Positions 40,813-50,651 of a DNA stretch of 64,000 nucleotides are shown here, in pieces. The notes under the pieces are model-generated. The model was not told the origin of the DNA. It searched no databases and saw nothing but the letters and a program-made list of their open reading frames with translations. A program made the position numbers and the translations under genes. Position 1 is the first letter of the stretch. Every line of letters begins with the position of its first letter. Origin of the DNA: Rhizobium sp. RCAM05350 (GTDB lineage: Bacteria; Pseudomonadota; Alphaproteobacteria; Rhizobiales; Rhizobiaceae); contig CP087974.1 in the NCBI GenBank assembly GCA_024426085.1, forward strand, positions 3,886,001 to 3,950,000. Reading direction: 5' to 3'.

Positions 40813-42323
40813 TGACGGTTCTGGTGAAGCCCAAGGCTTTGACTGACACTAAGGTGCGCGAATTCCAGATGCTGATCGACGGCAAATGGGGAATGCGGCC
40901 GAGGGCAGGACGCTGGAGCGCGTGGCCCCCGGCCATGGCGTTACTGTCAGCCGCTATCAGGCCGCGACGAAGGCCGATGCCGAACGGGCGATCGCTGCTG
41001 CGCGCAAGGCGTTTGACGATGGCCTCTGGCCGCGCATGACGGCGTCGGAGCGTTCGCTTGTGCTGCTCCGGGCCGCCGACATGATCGCGGCGCGCGCCGA
41101 TGAACTGGCCTATCTCGACTGCATCGAGAGCGGCAAGCCGATCAGCCAGGCCAAGGGGCGAGCTCGGCGGTGCCGCCGATATCTGGCGTTATGCTGCAGC
41201 CCTTGCCCGCGACCTGCATGGCGAAAGCTACAATACGCTCGGTGATGGGACGCTTGGCGTTGTCCTGCGCGAAGCCATCGGTGTCGTTTCGATCATCACG
41301 CCGTGGAATTTCCCATTCCTGATCGTCAGCCAGAAGCTGCCCTTTGCGCTTGCTGCCGGTTGCACTACCGTGGTCAAGCCGTCGGAGCTCACCTCCGGCT
41401 CGACGCTCGTCCTCGGCGAAATCCTCGAGGCTGCCGGCGTTCCGGCAGGTGTCGTCAATATCATCACAGGTACCGGCCCGGATGTTGGCGCGATCATGAC
41501 CTCGCATCCGGATGTCGACATGGTCTCCTTCACCGGCTCGACCGGTATCGGCAAGCTGACCATGACCAATGCGGCGCAGACGTTGAAGAAGGTGTCGCTG
41601 GAACTCGGCGGCAAGAACCCGCAGATCGTCTTTCCGGATGCCAATCTCGACGATTTCATCGATGCGGCGGTGTTCGGGGCCTATTTCAACGCTGGCGAAT
41701 GCTGCAATGCCGGTTCGCGCCTGATCGTCCACAAGGAGATCGCTGAGGATGTCATCGCCCGGATCGCGGCGATGTCGGCCAAGGTCAAGGTCGGCGATCC
41801 GCTCGATCCGGAAACCCAGGTCGGCGCGATCATCACGCCGCAGCATCTGGAAAAGATCGTCGGCTATGTCTCGGCCGCTTCTGGCAATGGTGCGACGGTT
41901 TCGCATGGCGGTGCCGCACTCGATCTTGGCTCCGGCCAGTTCATGTCGCCAACCATCCTGTCGGCTGTGACGCCCGATATGGCGGTGGCGCGCGAAGAAG
42001 TTTTTGGCCCGGTTCTCTCTGTGCTGACCTTCGAGACCACGGACGAGGCGATCCGGATTGCCAATTCCATCGATTATGGCCTCTCAGCCGGCGTCTGGAG
42101 CCGCGATTTCGATACTTGCCTGACGGTCGGCCGCAAGGTGCGGGCTGGGACGATCTGGATGAACACGTTCATGGACGGCGCCTCGGAACTGCCGTTCGGC
42201 GGTTATCGCCAGTCTGGCCTTGGCCGCGAACTCGGCCGTCATGCGGTGGAAGATTATACCGAGACCAAGACGCTCAACATGCATATCGGCGGCCGCACCG
42301 GTTGGTGGATGCCGCGTTCGTAA
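40812..42323 (+). CDS. Aldehyde dehydrogenase (two frameshifts)
   Basis: About 503 residues. SIITPWNFPFLIVSQKLPFA is the NAD-binding entry, VSLELGGKNPQIVF holds the general-base Glu and FNAGECCNAGSRLIVHKE the catalytic Cys. The C-terminus is LPFGGYRQSGLGRELGRHAV. Breaks near 40893 (one G lost) and 41163 (one G gained) are homopolymer errors. Oxidises an aldehyde to acid with NAD(P). Final gene of the lacI-afr operon; the chain CoA transferase, crotonase, aldehyde dehydrogenase suggests that a C-C cleaved or dehydrated CoA-bound intermediate yields an aldehyde. That is inference. Confidence 0.88.
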
Positions 42324-42407
42324 CGCGAATTGACTGAGGCGATGTGGGGAAAGGAGGGCGTGATGAGACTGGATTTGAATGGTTTTAAGAAGGGCGCCAA
42401 TCCTTCC

Positions 42408-42543
42408 TCCGTCATCCTCGCCCTTGTGGCGGGGATCCAGCCACGGCGCGTCGGCGCCGTGAATGTTTACTCCATCGAAAGGCTGTCTCCTGCGCCCAAG
42501 GACTTGGGCGCTGGATCCCTGTGACAAGTACAGGGATGACGGA
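42408..42543. repeat. Compound palindromic intergenic element
   Basis: A 136-base element with inverted ends: TCCGTCATCCTCGCCCTTGT at the left, and TGGATCCC...GGGATGACGGA at the right, which when reversed matches about three quarters of the left 32 bases. Two internal hairpins, CACGGCG/CGCCGTG and GCGCCCAAG/CTTGGGCGC, lie between. CGTCATCC...GGATGACG ends are typical of dispersed repeats in Rhizobiales. It sits between the convergent ends of the afr operon and the second LacI gene. Confidence 0.65.
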
Positions 42544-42599
42544 GCAAGACAAAAGCTTCACGGTTCCGAAAAGGTCGTCCGACAAAAGCCGGATATGCC

Positions 42600-43641
42600 T
42601 CACACCGCCGAAAAACTGATCTGCGGCTTGAGCAGAACCTGCGTCTCGGTGGTCTCGTCGCCGGCGATGCGGGCGAGGAGGACTTGGCCCATCCGTTCGC
42701 CGGTGTCGGTCAGGTCCTCGTAGATCGTCTCGACCTTCGGCTGGATCTGGCTCAAGAGCTTCGAGGTCCGCTTGGCGACGATGTCATATTCGAGCCCGAG
42801 CGTCAGGCCGTGGTCGCTCATGCCGGTGATGGTCGCGAGCGCCGAGACCTCGCCGCCACAGGCAAAACCGTCGGGAGCGTCGGGTTGACCGGCGCGGCGG
42901 CTCATATAGTCGCGGATTTGCTCGACGGGACAGTCGAGGTCGATCTCGTCGGGGATTTCATAGGCGACGCCGGCTTCGCGGACTGCGGTCATGAAACCGT
43001 GCAGCAGATGCTGCGAGAAGGTCATGCGCTTGGGCGGCAGGATGATCATCGGCTTGCGGCGGCCTCGGGCGATCAATCGCTTGGTTGCCTCATAGGCGAA
43101 CGAGAAATTGTCGTAGTCGACATACGGATGGGGCGTGGTGAACTCGGTCCTGCCGTGGGTGACGAACGGAAACCCGTTTTCCAGCAGCAGCTGCACGCGC
43201 GGATCGAAGGGTTCGGTGCGCGAAAAGATCAGGCCGTCGGCCATGCCGTTGCGCACGATATGGCGCACGGCATCGATATTGGCGCTGTCGATGAAGTTCG
43301 GCATGACGATCAGATGATAGGGCGTGTCCTGCAGTGCCTTGGCCAGCCCGTGCATCAGCGAAATACCGTAGCCGAGGATTTCCTCATGCGGATCGAGCAG
43401 GACGCAGATGACATTGGTGCGGCCGGTTTTCAGCCGCTGGGCGGCACGATCCGGCAAATAACCGATCTCGGCCGCTACCTCATGGACGCGCTTGCGGGTC
43501 TCGGCCGAAATCTGCGGGGCGTTGCTCAGCGCGCGACACCGTGGTCACGGCAAAGCCTGTCAGATCGGCAATGGTGCGCAGGGTTGGCTTGCCGCTTTTC
43601 AGCCTGGTCTCGGTGGCGGCGGATTTGGGAGTGTCAGCCAA
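42600..43641 (-). CDS. LacI-family repressor of the aldose importer operon (one frameshift)
   Basis: About 347 residues. TTG at 43641 is favoured because AGGGAG lies just upstream and no ATG is near. The helix-turn-helix is TLRTIADLTGFAVTTVSRAL, reading into SNAPQISAETRKRVHEVAAE after a break near 43530 in a GCGCGC run. Effector-domain text includes NVICVLLDPHEEILGYGISL, PHPYVDYDNFSFAYEATKRL and GRRKPMIILPPKR. It diverges from the importer gene at 43975, and the intergenic region holds two copies of a 12-base motif with an ACGT core that suit a LacI protein. Confidence 0.85.
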
Positions 43642-43974
43642 TGAAATACTCCCTTGAGGCGATGACAAGGGGCTTTTGTAACGTCAGACGAACGCAGGCG
43701 CAACGTGTTTGTGCAAACGTTTTAAATCATACTTATTCGTGTTTGAATGCTGCGTTGCAGGAATCGATCATTCCGCTTATAAGTATCCGAATTCAGCATG
43801 TTAAGGCTATTGCGGAGCAGACGGCGTGCGGTGCTTGACTTGATAGGATTTATAACGTTTTAAATGAGCCTGCGGTGGAAGCCGCGGACCAATTGCTTCC
43901 TCGTTTTGGACGGGATGGCATTCAACGGTGGGGAGGAGTTTCCCGCCATACGACTTGCAAACGGGAGGATTACG
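43642..43974. promoter_or_regulatory. Divergent promoter region with duplicated AACGTTTTAAAT operator motif
   Basis: This 333-base region contains the 12-mer AACGTTTTAAAT twice in the same orientation: 43716-43727, about 75 bases before the LacI start, and 43854-43865, about 110 bases before the binding-protein start. TTGACT at 43835 is a plausible -35 for the importer operon, with the second motif overlapping the expected -10. GGGAGG precedes the importer ATG. An open frame starting at 43864 runs into the binding-protein gene but its first 37 codons lack family resemblance and I do not include them. Confidence 0.6.
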
Positions 43975-45239
43975 ATGCGCAAGTTTATGACGACCACGGC
44001 AATTGCAGCATTGATGATGACGGGCAGCGCGGTCATGGGCGGCACTGCCGCGCATGCTGCTGAAAGCGTTGAAGTTCTGCATTGGTGGACATCCGGCGGC
44101 GAAGAAGCCGCTCTGGACGTTCTGAAGAAGGATCTGGAAAGCAAGAGCATTTCCTGGACCGACATGCCGGTTGCCGGCGGTGGCGGTACGGAAGCCATGA
44201 CGGTGCTGCGCGCCCGCGTCACCTCGGGCAATGCCCCGACGGCCGTTCAGATGCTCGGCTTCGACATTCTCGATTGGGCCAAGGAAGGTTCGCTCGGCAA
44301 TCTCGACGAAATCGCTGCCAAGGAAAACTGGGACAAGGTTATCCCGGCTGCACTGCAGAAATTCTCCAAGTATGACGGTCACTGGATCGCTGCTCCCGTC
44401 AACGTTCACTCCACCAACTGGATGTGGATCAATAAGGCCGCGCTCGACAAGGCCGGTGGCAAGGAGCCGCAGAACTGGGACGAACTGGTCGCTCTGCTTG
44501 ATAACTTCAAGGCGCAGGGCATCACCCCGATCGCTGCCGGCGGCCAGCCATGGCAGGACGCAACGCTGTTTGACGCTGTCGTTCTTTCGCTCGGCACCGA
44601 TTTCTACAAGCAGGCCTTCATCGATCTCGACCCAGCAGCGCTGGGTGGCGACAAGATGAAGGAAGCCTTTACCCGCATGACCAAGCTGCGTTCATATGTG
44701 GACGACAACTTCTCCGGCCGCGACTGGAACCTGGCTTCCGCCATGGTCATCGAAGGCAAGGCCGGTGTGCAGTTCATGGGCGACTGGGCAAAGGGCGAGT
44801 TCGTCAAGGCCAAGAAGGTGCCCGGCACCGACTTCGTCTGCATGCGCTACCCGGAAACTCAAGGCTCCGTGACCTTCAACTCCGACCAGTTCGCATGATG
44901 TTCAAGGTTGCCGCCGACAAGGTGCCGGCTCAGATGCAGATGGCATCCGCGATCGAAAGCCCGACTTTCCAGTCGGCCTTCAACGTGGTCAAGGGCTCGG
45001 CTCCGGCCCGCACCGACGTGTCGAACGAGGCGTTTGATGCTTGCGGCAAGAAGGCAATGGCCGACCTCGCCGATGCCGACAAGAACGGCAAGCTGTTCGG
45101 TTCCATGGCGCATGGCCATGCCAACCCGGCTGCTGTCAAGAACGCGATCTATGACGTCGTGACGCGCGAATTCAACGGTGAGCTCACCCCTGACGAAGCC
45201 GTCAAGGAACTGCCGGCCGCTGTTGCTGCTGCACAGTAA
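43975..45239 (+). CDS. Aldose ABC transporter substrate-binding protein (one frameshift)
   Basis: About 421 residues with a Sec signal peptide (MRKFMTTTAIAALMMTGSAV ending in AAHAA). SVEVLHWWTSGGEEAALDVL opens the mature protein, a start typical of glucose/mannose-binding proteins such as the GtsA/GltB group. IAAPVNVHSTNWMWINK and KAGVQFMGDWAKGEF are ligand-lobe segments. The frame breaks near 44896 (likely one A lost before ATGATG). ATG at 43975 has GGGAGG. The stop is followed by a strong hairpin before the first permease. Ligand probably a monosaccharide; identity not proven. Confidence 0.88.
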
Positions 45240-45250
45240 AACGTTGTGCC

Positions 45251-45279
45251 TGTCCGGGGTGCTTGAAACACCCCGGACA
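45251..45279 (+). repeat. Intercistronic hairpin after the aldose-binding-protein gene
   Basis: Perfect 11-bp stem TGTCCGGGGTG/CACCCCGGACA with loop CTTGAAA, eleven bases after the stop and without a T-run. Placed like the hairpin at 21517, between a binding-protein gene and its first permease; probably protects the upstream mRNA from 3' decay. Confidence 0.65.
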
Positions 45280-45322
45280 TCATTCCTTACAGACATTCGT
45301 CTTTGAAACGGTGGTATTCGCT

Positions 45323-46204
45323 ATGGATAGCCGAAGCCGGCTGCAGGACATTGTGCCAAAACTGGTACTTGCCCCAAGCTTTCTGATCGTCATTGTCTTC
45401 GTGTATGGCTTCATCGCCTATACCGGCTATCTGTCGGTCACCGACAGCAAGATGCTGCCGTCCTACAACTTCGTAGGGCTCAGCAATTATTCCAAACTCT
45501 GGGCTCTGCCGCATTGGTGGCGGGCGATCTCCAATCTGGCGATCTTCGCGATACTCTACATCGTTATATGCTCGGTGCTGGGCCTCGGCCTGGCGATTCT
45601 GCTCGACCAGAAAATCCGCGCCGAAGGTTTGCTGCGGCCGATCTATCTCTACCCGATGGCGCTGTCCTTCATCGTCACGGGCACAGCCTGGAAATGGTTT
45701 CTCGATCCCGGCATCGGGCTTGAAAATACCATGCATCTCTGGGGCTGGGAGAGCTTTCAATTCGCCTGGATCAAGGACCGCAACTACGCGATCTATTGCG
45801 TGGTGATCGCCGCCGTCTGGCAATCCACCGGCTTCATCATGGCGATGTTTCTTGCCGGCCTGCGCGGCGTCGACAACGAGATCATCAAGGCTGCTCAGAT
45901 CGACGGCGCATCGTCTGCGACCATCTATCGCCGTATCATCATTCCGCTGATGCGCCCGGTGTTCCTGTCGGCCTTCGTCGTACTCGCCCATCTCGCCATC
46001 AAGGCCTATGACCTTGTCGTTGCGCTGACGGGCGGCGGGCCGGGGCAGGCGACCGAACTGCCGGCGACCTTCATGTATTCCTACACGTTTACCCGCAATT
46101 CGATGGGCATCGGCGCCTCGTCGGCCATTATCATGCTGGCGATGATCTTCTCGATTATCATCCCCTACCTCTATTCCGAAATCAAAGGGGAGAAGCGCAC
46201 ATGA
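45323..46204 (+). CDS. ABC aldose permease 1
   Basis: Intact 293-residue MalF-type permease. LVLAPSFLIVIVFVYGFIAY is the first membrane segment; six are predicted. The coupling loop is KAAQIDGASSATIYRRIIIP. The ATG at 45323 is chosen over an upstream in-frame start at 45263 because homologous text begins MDSRSRLQDIVPKLVLAPSF. The stop overlaps the next permease start (ATGA). Resembles the GtsB group of glucose importers. Confidence 0.88.
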   Translation: MDSRSRLQDIVPKLVLAPSFLIVIVFVYGFIAYTGYLSVTDSKMLPSYNFVGLSNYSKLWALPHWWRAISNLAIFAILYIVICSVLGLGLAILLDQKIRAEGLLRPIYLYPMALSFIVTGTAWKWFLDPGIGLENTMHLWGWESFQFAWIKDRNYAIYCVVIAAVWQSTGFIMAMFLAGLRGVDNEIIKAAQIDGASSATIYRRIIIPLMRPVFLSAFVVLAHLAIKAYDLVVALTGGGPGQATELPATFMYSYTFTRNSMGIGASSAIIMLAMIFSIIIPYLYSEIKGEKRT

Positions 46205-47082
46205 GCGTCCAGAGCCCTGACAACGCCATTTCCTCAAGCCGCCTGACGCGCGCCCTGATCTATACCGTACTGATCCTGTTTGCGGCCTATTCGCTGCTGC
46301 CGCTCTACGTCATGCTGGTCAATTCCTTCAAACCGCTGGACGAAATCCGCCAGGGTGGCATGCTGAACATGCCCCAGACTTGGACGCTGGACCCCTGGCG
46401 CTCCGCCTGGTCGACAGCGCAGATCGGCGTTCAGCCGACCGGTCTTAAACCCTTCTTCATCAATTCGATCCTGATGGTCGTTCCGGCCGTTGCCATTTCA
46501 ACCATTATCGGCGCGCTGAACGGTTACGTCTTGACCAAATGGCGCTTTCCGGGATCGGGCGTGTTCTTCGGCATGCTGCTTCTGTCCTGCTTCATTCCGT
46601 TCCAGATCGTTTTGATCCCGATGGCCCGCATGCTCGGCATCTTTGGTCTTGCCGGGACGACAACCGGCTTGGTCTTTGTGCATGTCGTCTACGGCCTCGG
46701 CTTCACGACGCTGTACTTCCGCAACTACTATGAGGCGTTTCCGACCGAACTCGTGCGGGCGGCGCAGATCGATGGTGCCAGCTTCTTCCAGATCTTCCGG
46801 CGCATACTGTTGCCGTCATCCGGCCTGATCATTGTCGTTTCCGTCATCTGGCAGTTCACCAACATCTGGAACGACTTCCTGTTCGGGGCCTCGTTCTCGG
46901 GTGCCAATTCGACACCGATGACGGTGGCGCTCAACAACCTCGTTTCCTCCTCCACCGGGGTGAAGGAATACAATGTCCATTTCGCAGGCGCGATCCTTGC
47001 CGCCCTGCCAACGCTTGTCGTCTACATCGTTTCCGGCCGCTACTTCGTCCGTGGCCTGATGTCCGGCGCCGTGAAGGGTTAA
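46201..47082 (+). CDS. ABC aldose permease 2
   Basis: Intact 293-residue MalG-type permease. FAAYSLLPLYVMLVNSFKPL is the first membrane segment and loop. The coupling loop is RAAQIDGASFFQIFRRILLP. It ends YFVRGLMSGAVKG, the standard tail. Translationally coupled to permease 1 by a four-base overlap and followed by the ATPase gene after four bases. Confidence 0.9.
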   Translation: MSVQSPDNAISSSRLTRALIYTVLILFAAYSLLPLYVMLVNSFKPLDEIRQGGMLNMPQTWTLDPWRSAWSTAQIGVQPTGLKPFFINSILMVVPAVAISTIIGALNGYVLTKWRFPGSGVFFGMLLLSCFIPFQIVLIPMARMLGIFGLAGTTTGLVFVHVVYGLGFTTLYFRNYYEAFPTELVRAAQIDGASFFQIFRRILLPSSGLIIVVSVIWQFTNIWNDFLFGASFSGANSTPMTVALNNLVSSSTGVKEYNVHFAGAILAALPTLVVYIVSGRYFVRGLMSGAVKG

Positions 47083-47086
47083 AGCC

Positions 47087-48199
47087 ATGTCCTTTCTGAA
47101 AATCACCGATCTGCGCAAGTCCTATGGCTCGCTGGAAATCCTGAAAAACATCAATCTGGAAATCGATGAGGGCGGTTTCCTCGTGCTGGTCGGTCCGTCC
47201 GGCTGCGGAAAATCGACGCTGCTGAACACGATCGCCGGGCTTGAGCCGATCACCTCGGGTGAGATTTCGATCAACGGCAAGTCGGTGGCGGGGTTGCATC
47301 CCTCCAAGCGCGATATCGCCATGGTCTTCCAGTCCTATGCGCTCTATCCGAACATGACGGTGGCCGGAAACATCGCCTTCGGCATGGAAATCCGCGGCGT
47401 GCCGAAAGAGGAACGCGAAAAGGCGATCAAGCAGGTCTCCGAGATGCTGCAGATCGGCCACCTGCTGGAGCGCAAGCCAAGCCAGCTGTCCGGCGGCCAG
47501 CGCCAGCGTGTCGCCATGGGTCGGGCGCTGGTGCGCAATCCGCAGGTTTTTCTGTTCGACGAGCCTTTGTCCAATCTCGACGCCAAGCTGCGCGTCGATA
47601 TGCGCACGGAGATCAAGCGCCTGCACCAGCGCATGAAGACGACGATCGTCTATGTGACGCATGACCAGATCGAAGCGATGACGCTGGCGACCAAGATCGC
47701 CGTCCTGAAGGATGGCATTCTGCAGCAGTTCGGCACGCCGGCCGAAATCTACAACAACCCGGCCAACCTGTTCGTCGCCGATTTCATGGGCTCGCCGGCA
47801 ATGAACCTGTTGACTGCCACAGTCGAGGGCGGCGGCAATGATCTGCGTGTCTCGCTGGTGCGCCCGGATGCCGAACCCTTGCATCTGCCGGTCGCCCAGG
47901 TCTCTGGTCTTGCCGCCTATAGCGGCAAGCAGGTTGTCTTCGGCATTCGACCTGAAGCGCTGACGGACCCTGATGGCGCCGATCGCAATGCCCGCCTGCT
48001 GGTGGAAGGCGATTGCCTGATCGAGGTGGTGGAACCGGCCGGTTCAGACACGTTCGCAGTCACCAAGCTCGGCGGCAAGGAAGTGGTGGCACGCCTGCGC
48101 GCCGACGCCCGCATCGCGCCCGGCCAGAACACCCGGCTGGCCTTCAACCTGGACAAGGCGGTGTATTTCGACCCGCAAAGCCAGCAGCGCATCGGCTGA
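47087..48199 (+). CDS. ABC sugar importer ATPase, UgpC/MsmX type
   Basis: Intact 370-residue ATPase. Walker A LVGPSGCGKSTLLN, Q-loop MVFQSYALYPNMTV, signature QLSGGQRQRVAMGRAL, Walker B FLFDEPLSNLDAKLR and H-loop VYVTHDQIEAMTLA are all standard, unlike the unequal pair at 23453/24568. The C-terminal TOBE domain includes VFGIRPEALTDPDG. Completes the importer begun at 43975; one ATPase gene implies a homodimer. Confidence 0.92.
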   Translation: MSFLKITDLRKSYGSLEILKNINLEIDEGGFLVLVGPSGCGKSTLLNTIAGLEPITSGEISINGKSVAGLHPSKRDIAMVFQSYALYPNMTVAGNIAFGMEIRGVPKEEREKAIKQVSEMLQIGHLLERKPSQLSGGQRQRVAMGRALVRNPQVFLFDEPLSNLDAKLRVDMRTEIKRLHQRMKTTIVYVTHDQIEAMTLATKIAVLKDGILQQFGTPAEIYNNPANLFVADFMGSPAMNLLTATVEGGGNDLRVSLVRPDAEPLHLPVAQVSGLAAYSGKQVVFGIRPEALTDPDGADRNARLLVEGDCLIEVVEPAGSDTFAVTKLGGKEVVARLRADARIAPGQNTRLAFNLDKAVYFDPQSQQRIG

Positions 48200-48207
48200 G
48201 TTTCGTC

Positions 48208-49709
48208 ATGGTCAAGCAGCCCGACATCGTCATTATCGGCTCCGGTATTGGTGGAGCGACGATCGCTTTCCGCCCTTGCCGGATCCGGCGCACGCATCGC
48301 GATCCTCGAGCGGGGTGAGCGCCTTCCGGACACGCCGGAAACGCGCAGCTATCGTTCTATCTTTGTCGACGGCCACTTCCGGCCAAAAGAGATGTGGCGC
48401 GAACCGGACGGTACGGCGTTCAATCCGGGGAACTTCTATTTCGTTGGAGGTAATTCCAAGCTCTTTGGCGCGGTGTTGCTGCGCTATCGCGCCGAGGACT
48501 TTACCGAGATGCAGCATCTTGGTGGCGTCTCGCCGGCCTGGCCCTTTCCCTACGAGAAACTGGAGCCATGGTACGGCAAGGCGGAACGGCTGTTCGAGGT
48601 GCGCGGTGAGCTTGGACAGGATCCCACAGAGCCGGTCCACACGACGCCCTATCCTCACGGTCCCGTGCCGGACGAGCCGGCCATCGCCCGAGCCCGCGCG
48701 GAACTGAAGGCGCAGGGGCTGCATCCGGCGACATTGCCGCTCGGCGTTGATATCGACGCCTGGCTGGCCGGCGGACGCACGCCGTGGGACGGTTTTCCCA
48801 ACACCGGCAAGGGCAAGAAGGATGCCGAGAGCGCGCCGCCTGCTGCTGCGCTGAACGACCCGAATATCGAGCTCATCACCTCCGCTCATGTAGAGACGCT
48901 GGAGGCCGGACCAGGCGGCCGGATCGAGGCTGTTCATTACACCCACAACGGTGAGAGGAAACGGCTGTGCCCGAAGCTGGTGATCTTGTCGGCGGGCGCG
49001 ATCAATTCCGCTGCGATCCTGCTGCGCTCTGGCGACGGCAAGGGGCTCGCCAACCGGTCCGATCAGGTCGGCCGCAATTTCATGAACCACAATTGCAGCG
49101 CCATGCTGGCGATCAACCCGTTCCAGCGTAACGACAGCGTCTATCAGAAGACGCTGATGCTGAATGATTATTACCTGACCGGCGGCCGGGGCGGCCTGCC
49201 ACTCGGCAATGTCCAGCTGCTCGGCAAGATCAACGGAGACATCCTCAAGGCCAATGCGCCGCGTTACGCGCCGCGCTTGCACTCGACTTCATGGCTGGCC
49301 ATGCCGTCGACTGGTACATGATGACGGAAGATCTGCCGAATCCCTGAAAGCCGCATCATGGTCGACGGCAAAGGCATCATCATGCAGTGGCAGCGCTCGA
49401 ACATGGAGGCGCTGTCCGGCCTTGAGACAAAGATGCGCAAGCATTTCAAGGCGGCAGGTTACCCGATCGTGCTGTCCCAGCCTTTTGACAAACGGACTCC
49501 TTCGCACCAGTGCGGCACGGTCCGGATGGGCAAGGATCCGGCAACGGCGCCTGCTCGATGTCTACTGCCGTTCCTTCGATCACCCGAACCTCTTTGTCGT
49601 CGATGCCAGCTGCCTGCCGACATCGGCAGCGGTCAATCCGGCCCTGACGGTTGCGGCGCAGGCTCTCCGTGTCGGCGATCATATTGTAGCGAAGGATCTG
49701 GCAGCATGA
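48208..49709 (+). CDS. GMC-family FAD oxidoreductase 1 (several frameshifts)
   Basis: About 500 residues. IVIIGSGIGGATIAF is the FAD loop; VGGNSKLFGAVLLRYRAEDF and LVILSAGAINSAAILLRSG are typical of sugar-oxidising GMC proteins. The C-terminus contains HQCGTVRMGKDPATAPLD with the catalytic His region and NPALTVAAQALRVGDHI. Breaks near 48273, near 49270, at 49345 (T in CCCGAA making a TGA) and at 49552 (T in CCGCTC). It resembles the glucoside 3-dehydrogenase/pyranose-oxidising branch more than choline dehydrogenases. Eight bases after the ATPase stop; likely oxidises the imported sugar. Substrate is inference. Confidence 0.8.
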
Positions 49710-50479
49710 GCGATCATAAACGCCCCGTCGCCATCGTCACCGGCGGCCGCCGCGGCATCGGGCTGGGCATTGCCAGGGCACTGGCGAAAGATGGTTTTGA
49801 CATTGCCATCACTGGTATCGGCGATGCCGATCAGGTTTCGGGCGTGCTGGAAGATCTGGCGACGCTCGGCGCCAAGGCGATTTTCCTGAAAGCGGATCTT
49901 TCCGATCTTTCCGGCCATCAGGCGACCGTCGATGCCGTTCTGGCGCAGTTCGGCGGGATCGACTGCCTCGTCAACAATGCCGGCATAGCATCGGTGGTGC
50001 GCGGCGATTTCCTCGATCTTGCGCCGGAAAACTTCGACACGATCATCGGCACCAATCTGCGTGGCACGGTGTTTTTCACGCAGGCCGTGGTGAAGGCCAT
50101 GTTGGCAGGCGGCGGCAGCGGTCCTCGCTCAGTGGTCAACATTACCTCCGTTTCGGCGGCGATGAGTTCGCCGGAGCGTCTGGATTACTGCATGAGCAAG
50201 GCCGGGCTTGCGGCCTTTTCGCAAGGGTTGGCGCTGCGGCTCGCCGACACCGGTATCTCGGTCTTCGAGGTGCGGCCCGGCATTATCCGCTCCGACATGA
50301 CGGCCGGCGTTTCCGCCAAGTATGACGCTCTGATCGATGGCGGGCTGGTGCCGATGAAGCGCTGGGGCGAGGCGGATGACATCGGCCGCATGGTCGCGGC
50401 ATTGGCAAATGGTAGTTTCGGTTTTGCCACCGGCTCGGTTGTTAACGCCGACGGCGGGCTGTCGATCGGGCGGCTTTAG
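49706..50479 (+). CDS. Short-chain dehydrogenase/reductase
   Basis: Intact 257-residue SDR. AIVTGGRRGIGLGIA is the cofactor loop (TGxxxGxG), CLVNNAGIAS the NNAG motif, and the catalytic Ser and YxxxK appear in NITSVSAAMSSPERLDYCMS followed by K. VVNADGGLSIGRL is the usual C-terminus. The acidic/basic selector after strand 2 is not clear, so NAD or NADP preference is open. The start overlaps the GMC stop (ATGA). It may reduce or oxidise a keto-sugar produced by the flanking GMC enzymes. Confidence 0.87.
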   Translation: MSDHKRPVAIVTGGRRGIGLGIARALAKDGFDIAITGIGDADQVSGVLEDLATLGAKAIFLKADLSDLSGHQATVDAVLAQFGGIDCLVNNAGIASVVRGDFLDLAPENFDTIIGTNLRGTVFFTQAVVKAMLAGGGSGPRSVVNITSVSAAMSSPERLDYCMSKAGLAAFSQGLALRLADTGISVFEVRPGIIRSDMTAGVSAKYDALIDGGLVPMKRWGEADDIGRMVAALANGSFGFATGSVVNADGGLSIGRL

Positions 50480-50500
50480 GCGAGTGACTTTCTGGGGATT

Positions 50501-50614
50501 GCCCCTCACCCTAACCCTCTCCCCGTAAACGGGGAGAGGGGACGACGGAGCTTGCGGCAAGGTCCTTCTCCCCGTTTGCGGGGAGAAGGTGCCCCGACAG
50601 GGCGGATGAGGGGC
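50501..50614 (+). repeat. RIME-like double-palindrome element, copy 1
   Basis: A 114-base element starting GCCCCTCACCCTAACCCTC. Hairpin 1 is CCCTCTCCCCGT-AA-ACGGGGAGAGGG (50515-50540) and hairpin 2 CCTTCTCCCC...GGGGAGAAGG (50564-50589); it ends GGCGGATGAGGGGC. The same layout recurs at 57617. This matches the two-palindrome Rhizobium intergenic mosaic elements known from Rhizobiaceae. It lies between the SDR and the second GMC gene. Confidence 0.85.
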
Positions 50615-50651
50615 GAACCACCCCCGGCGATTATATTTTAAGGACGACGAC

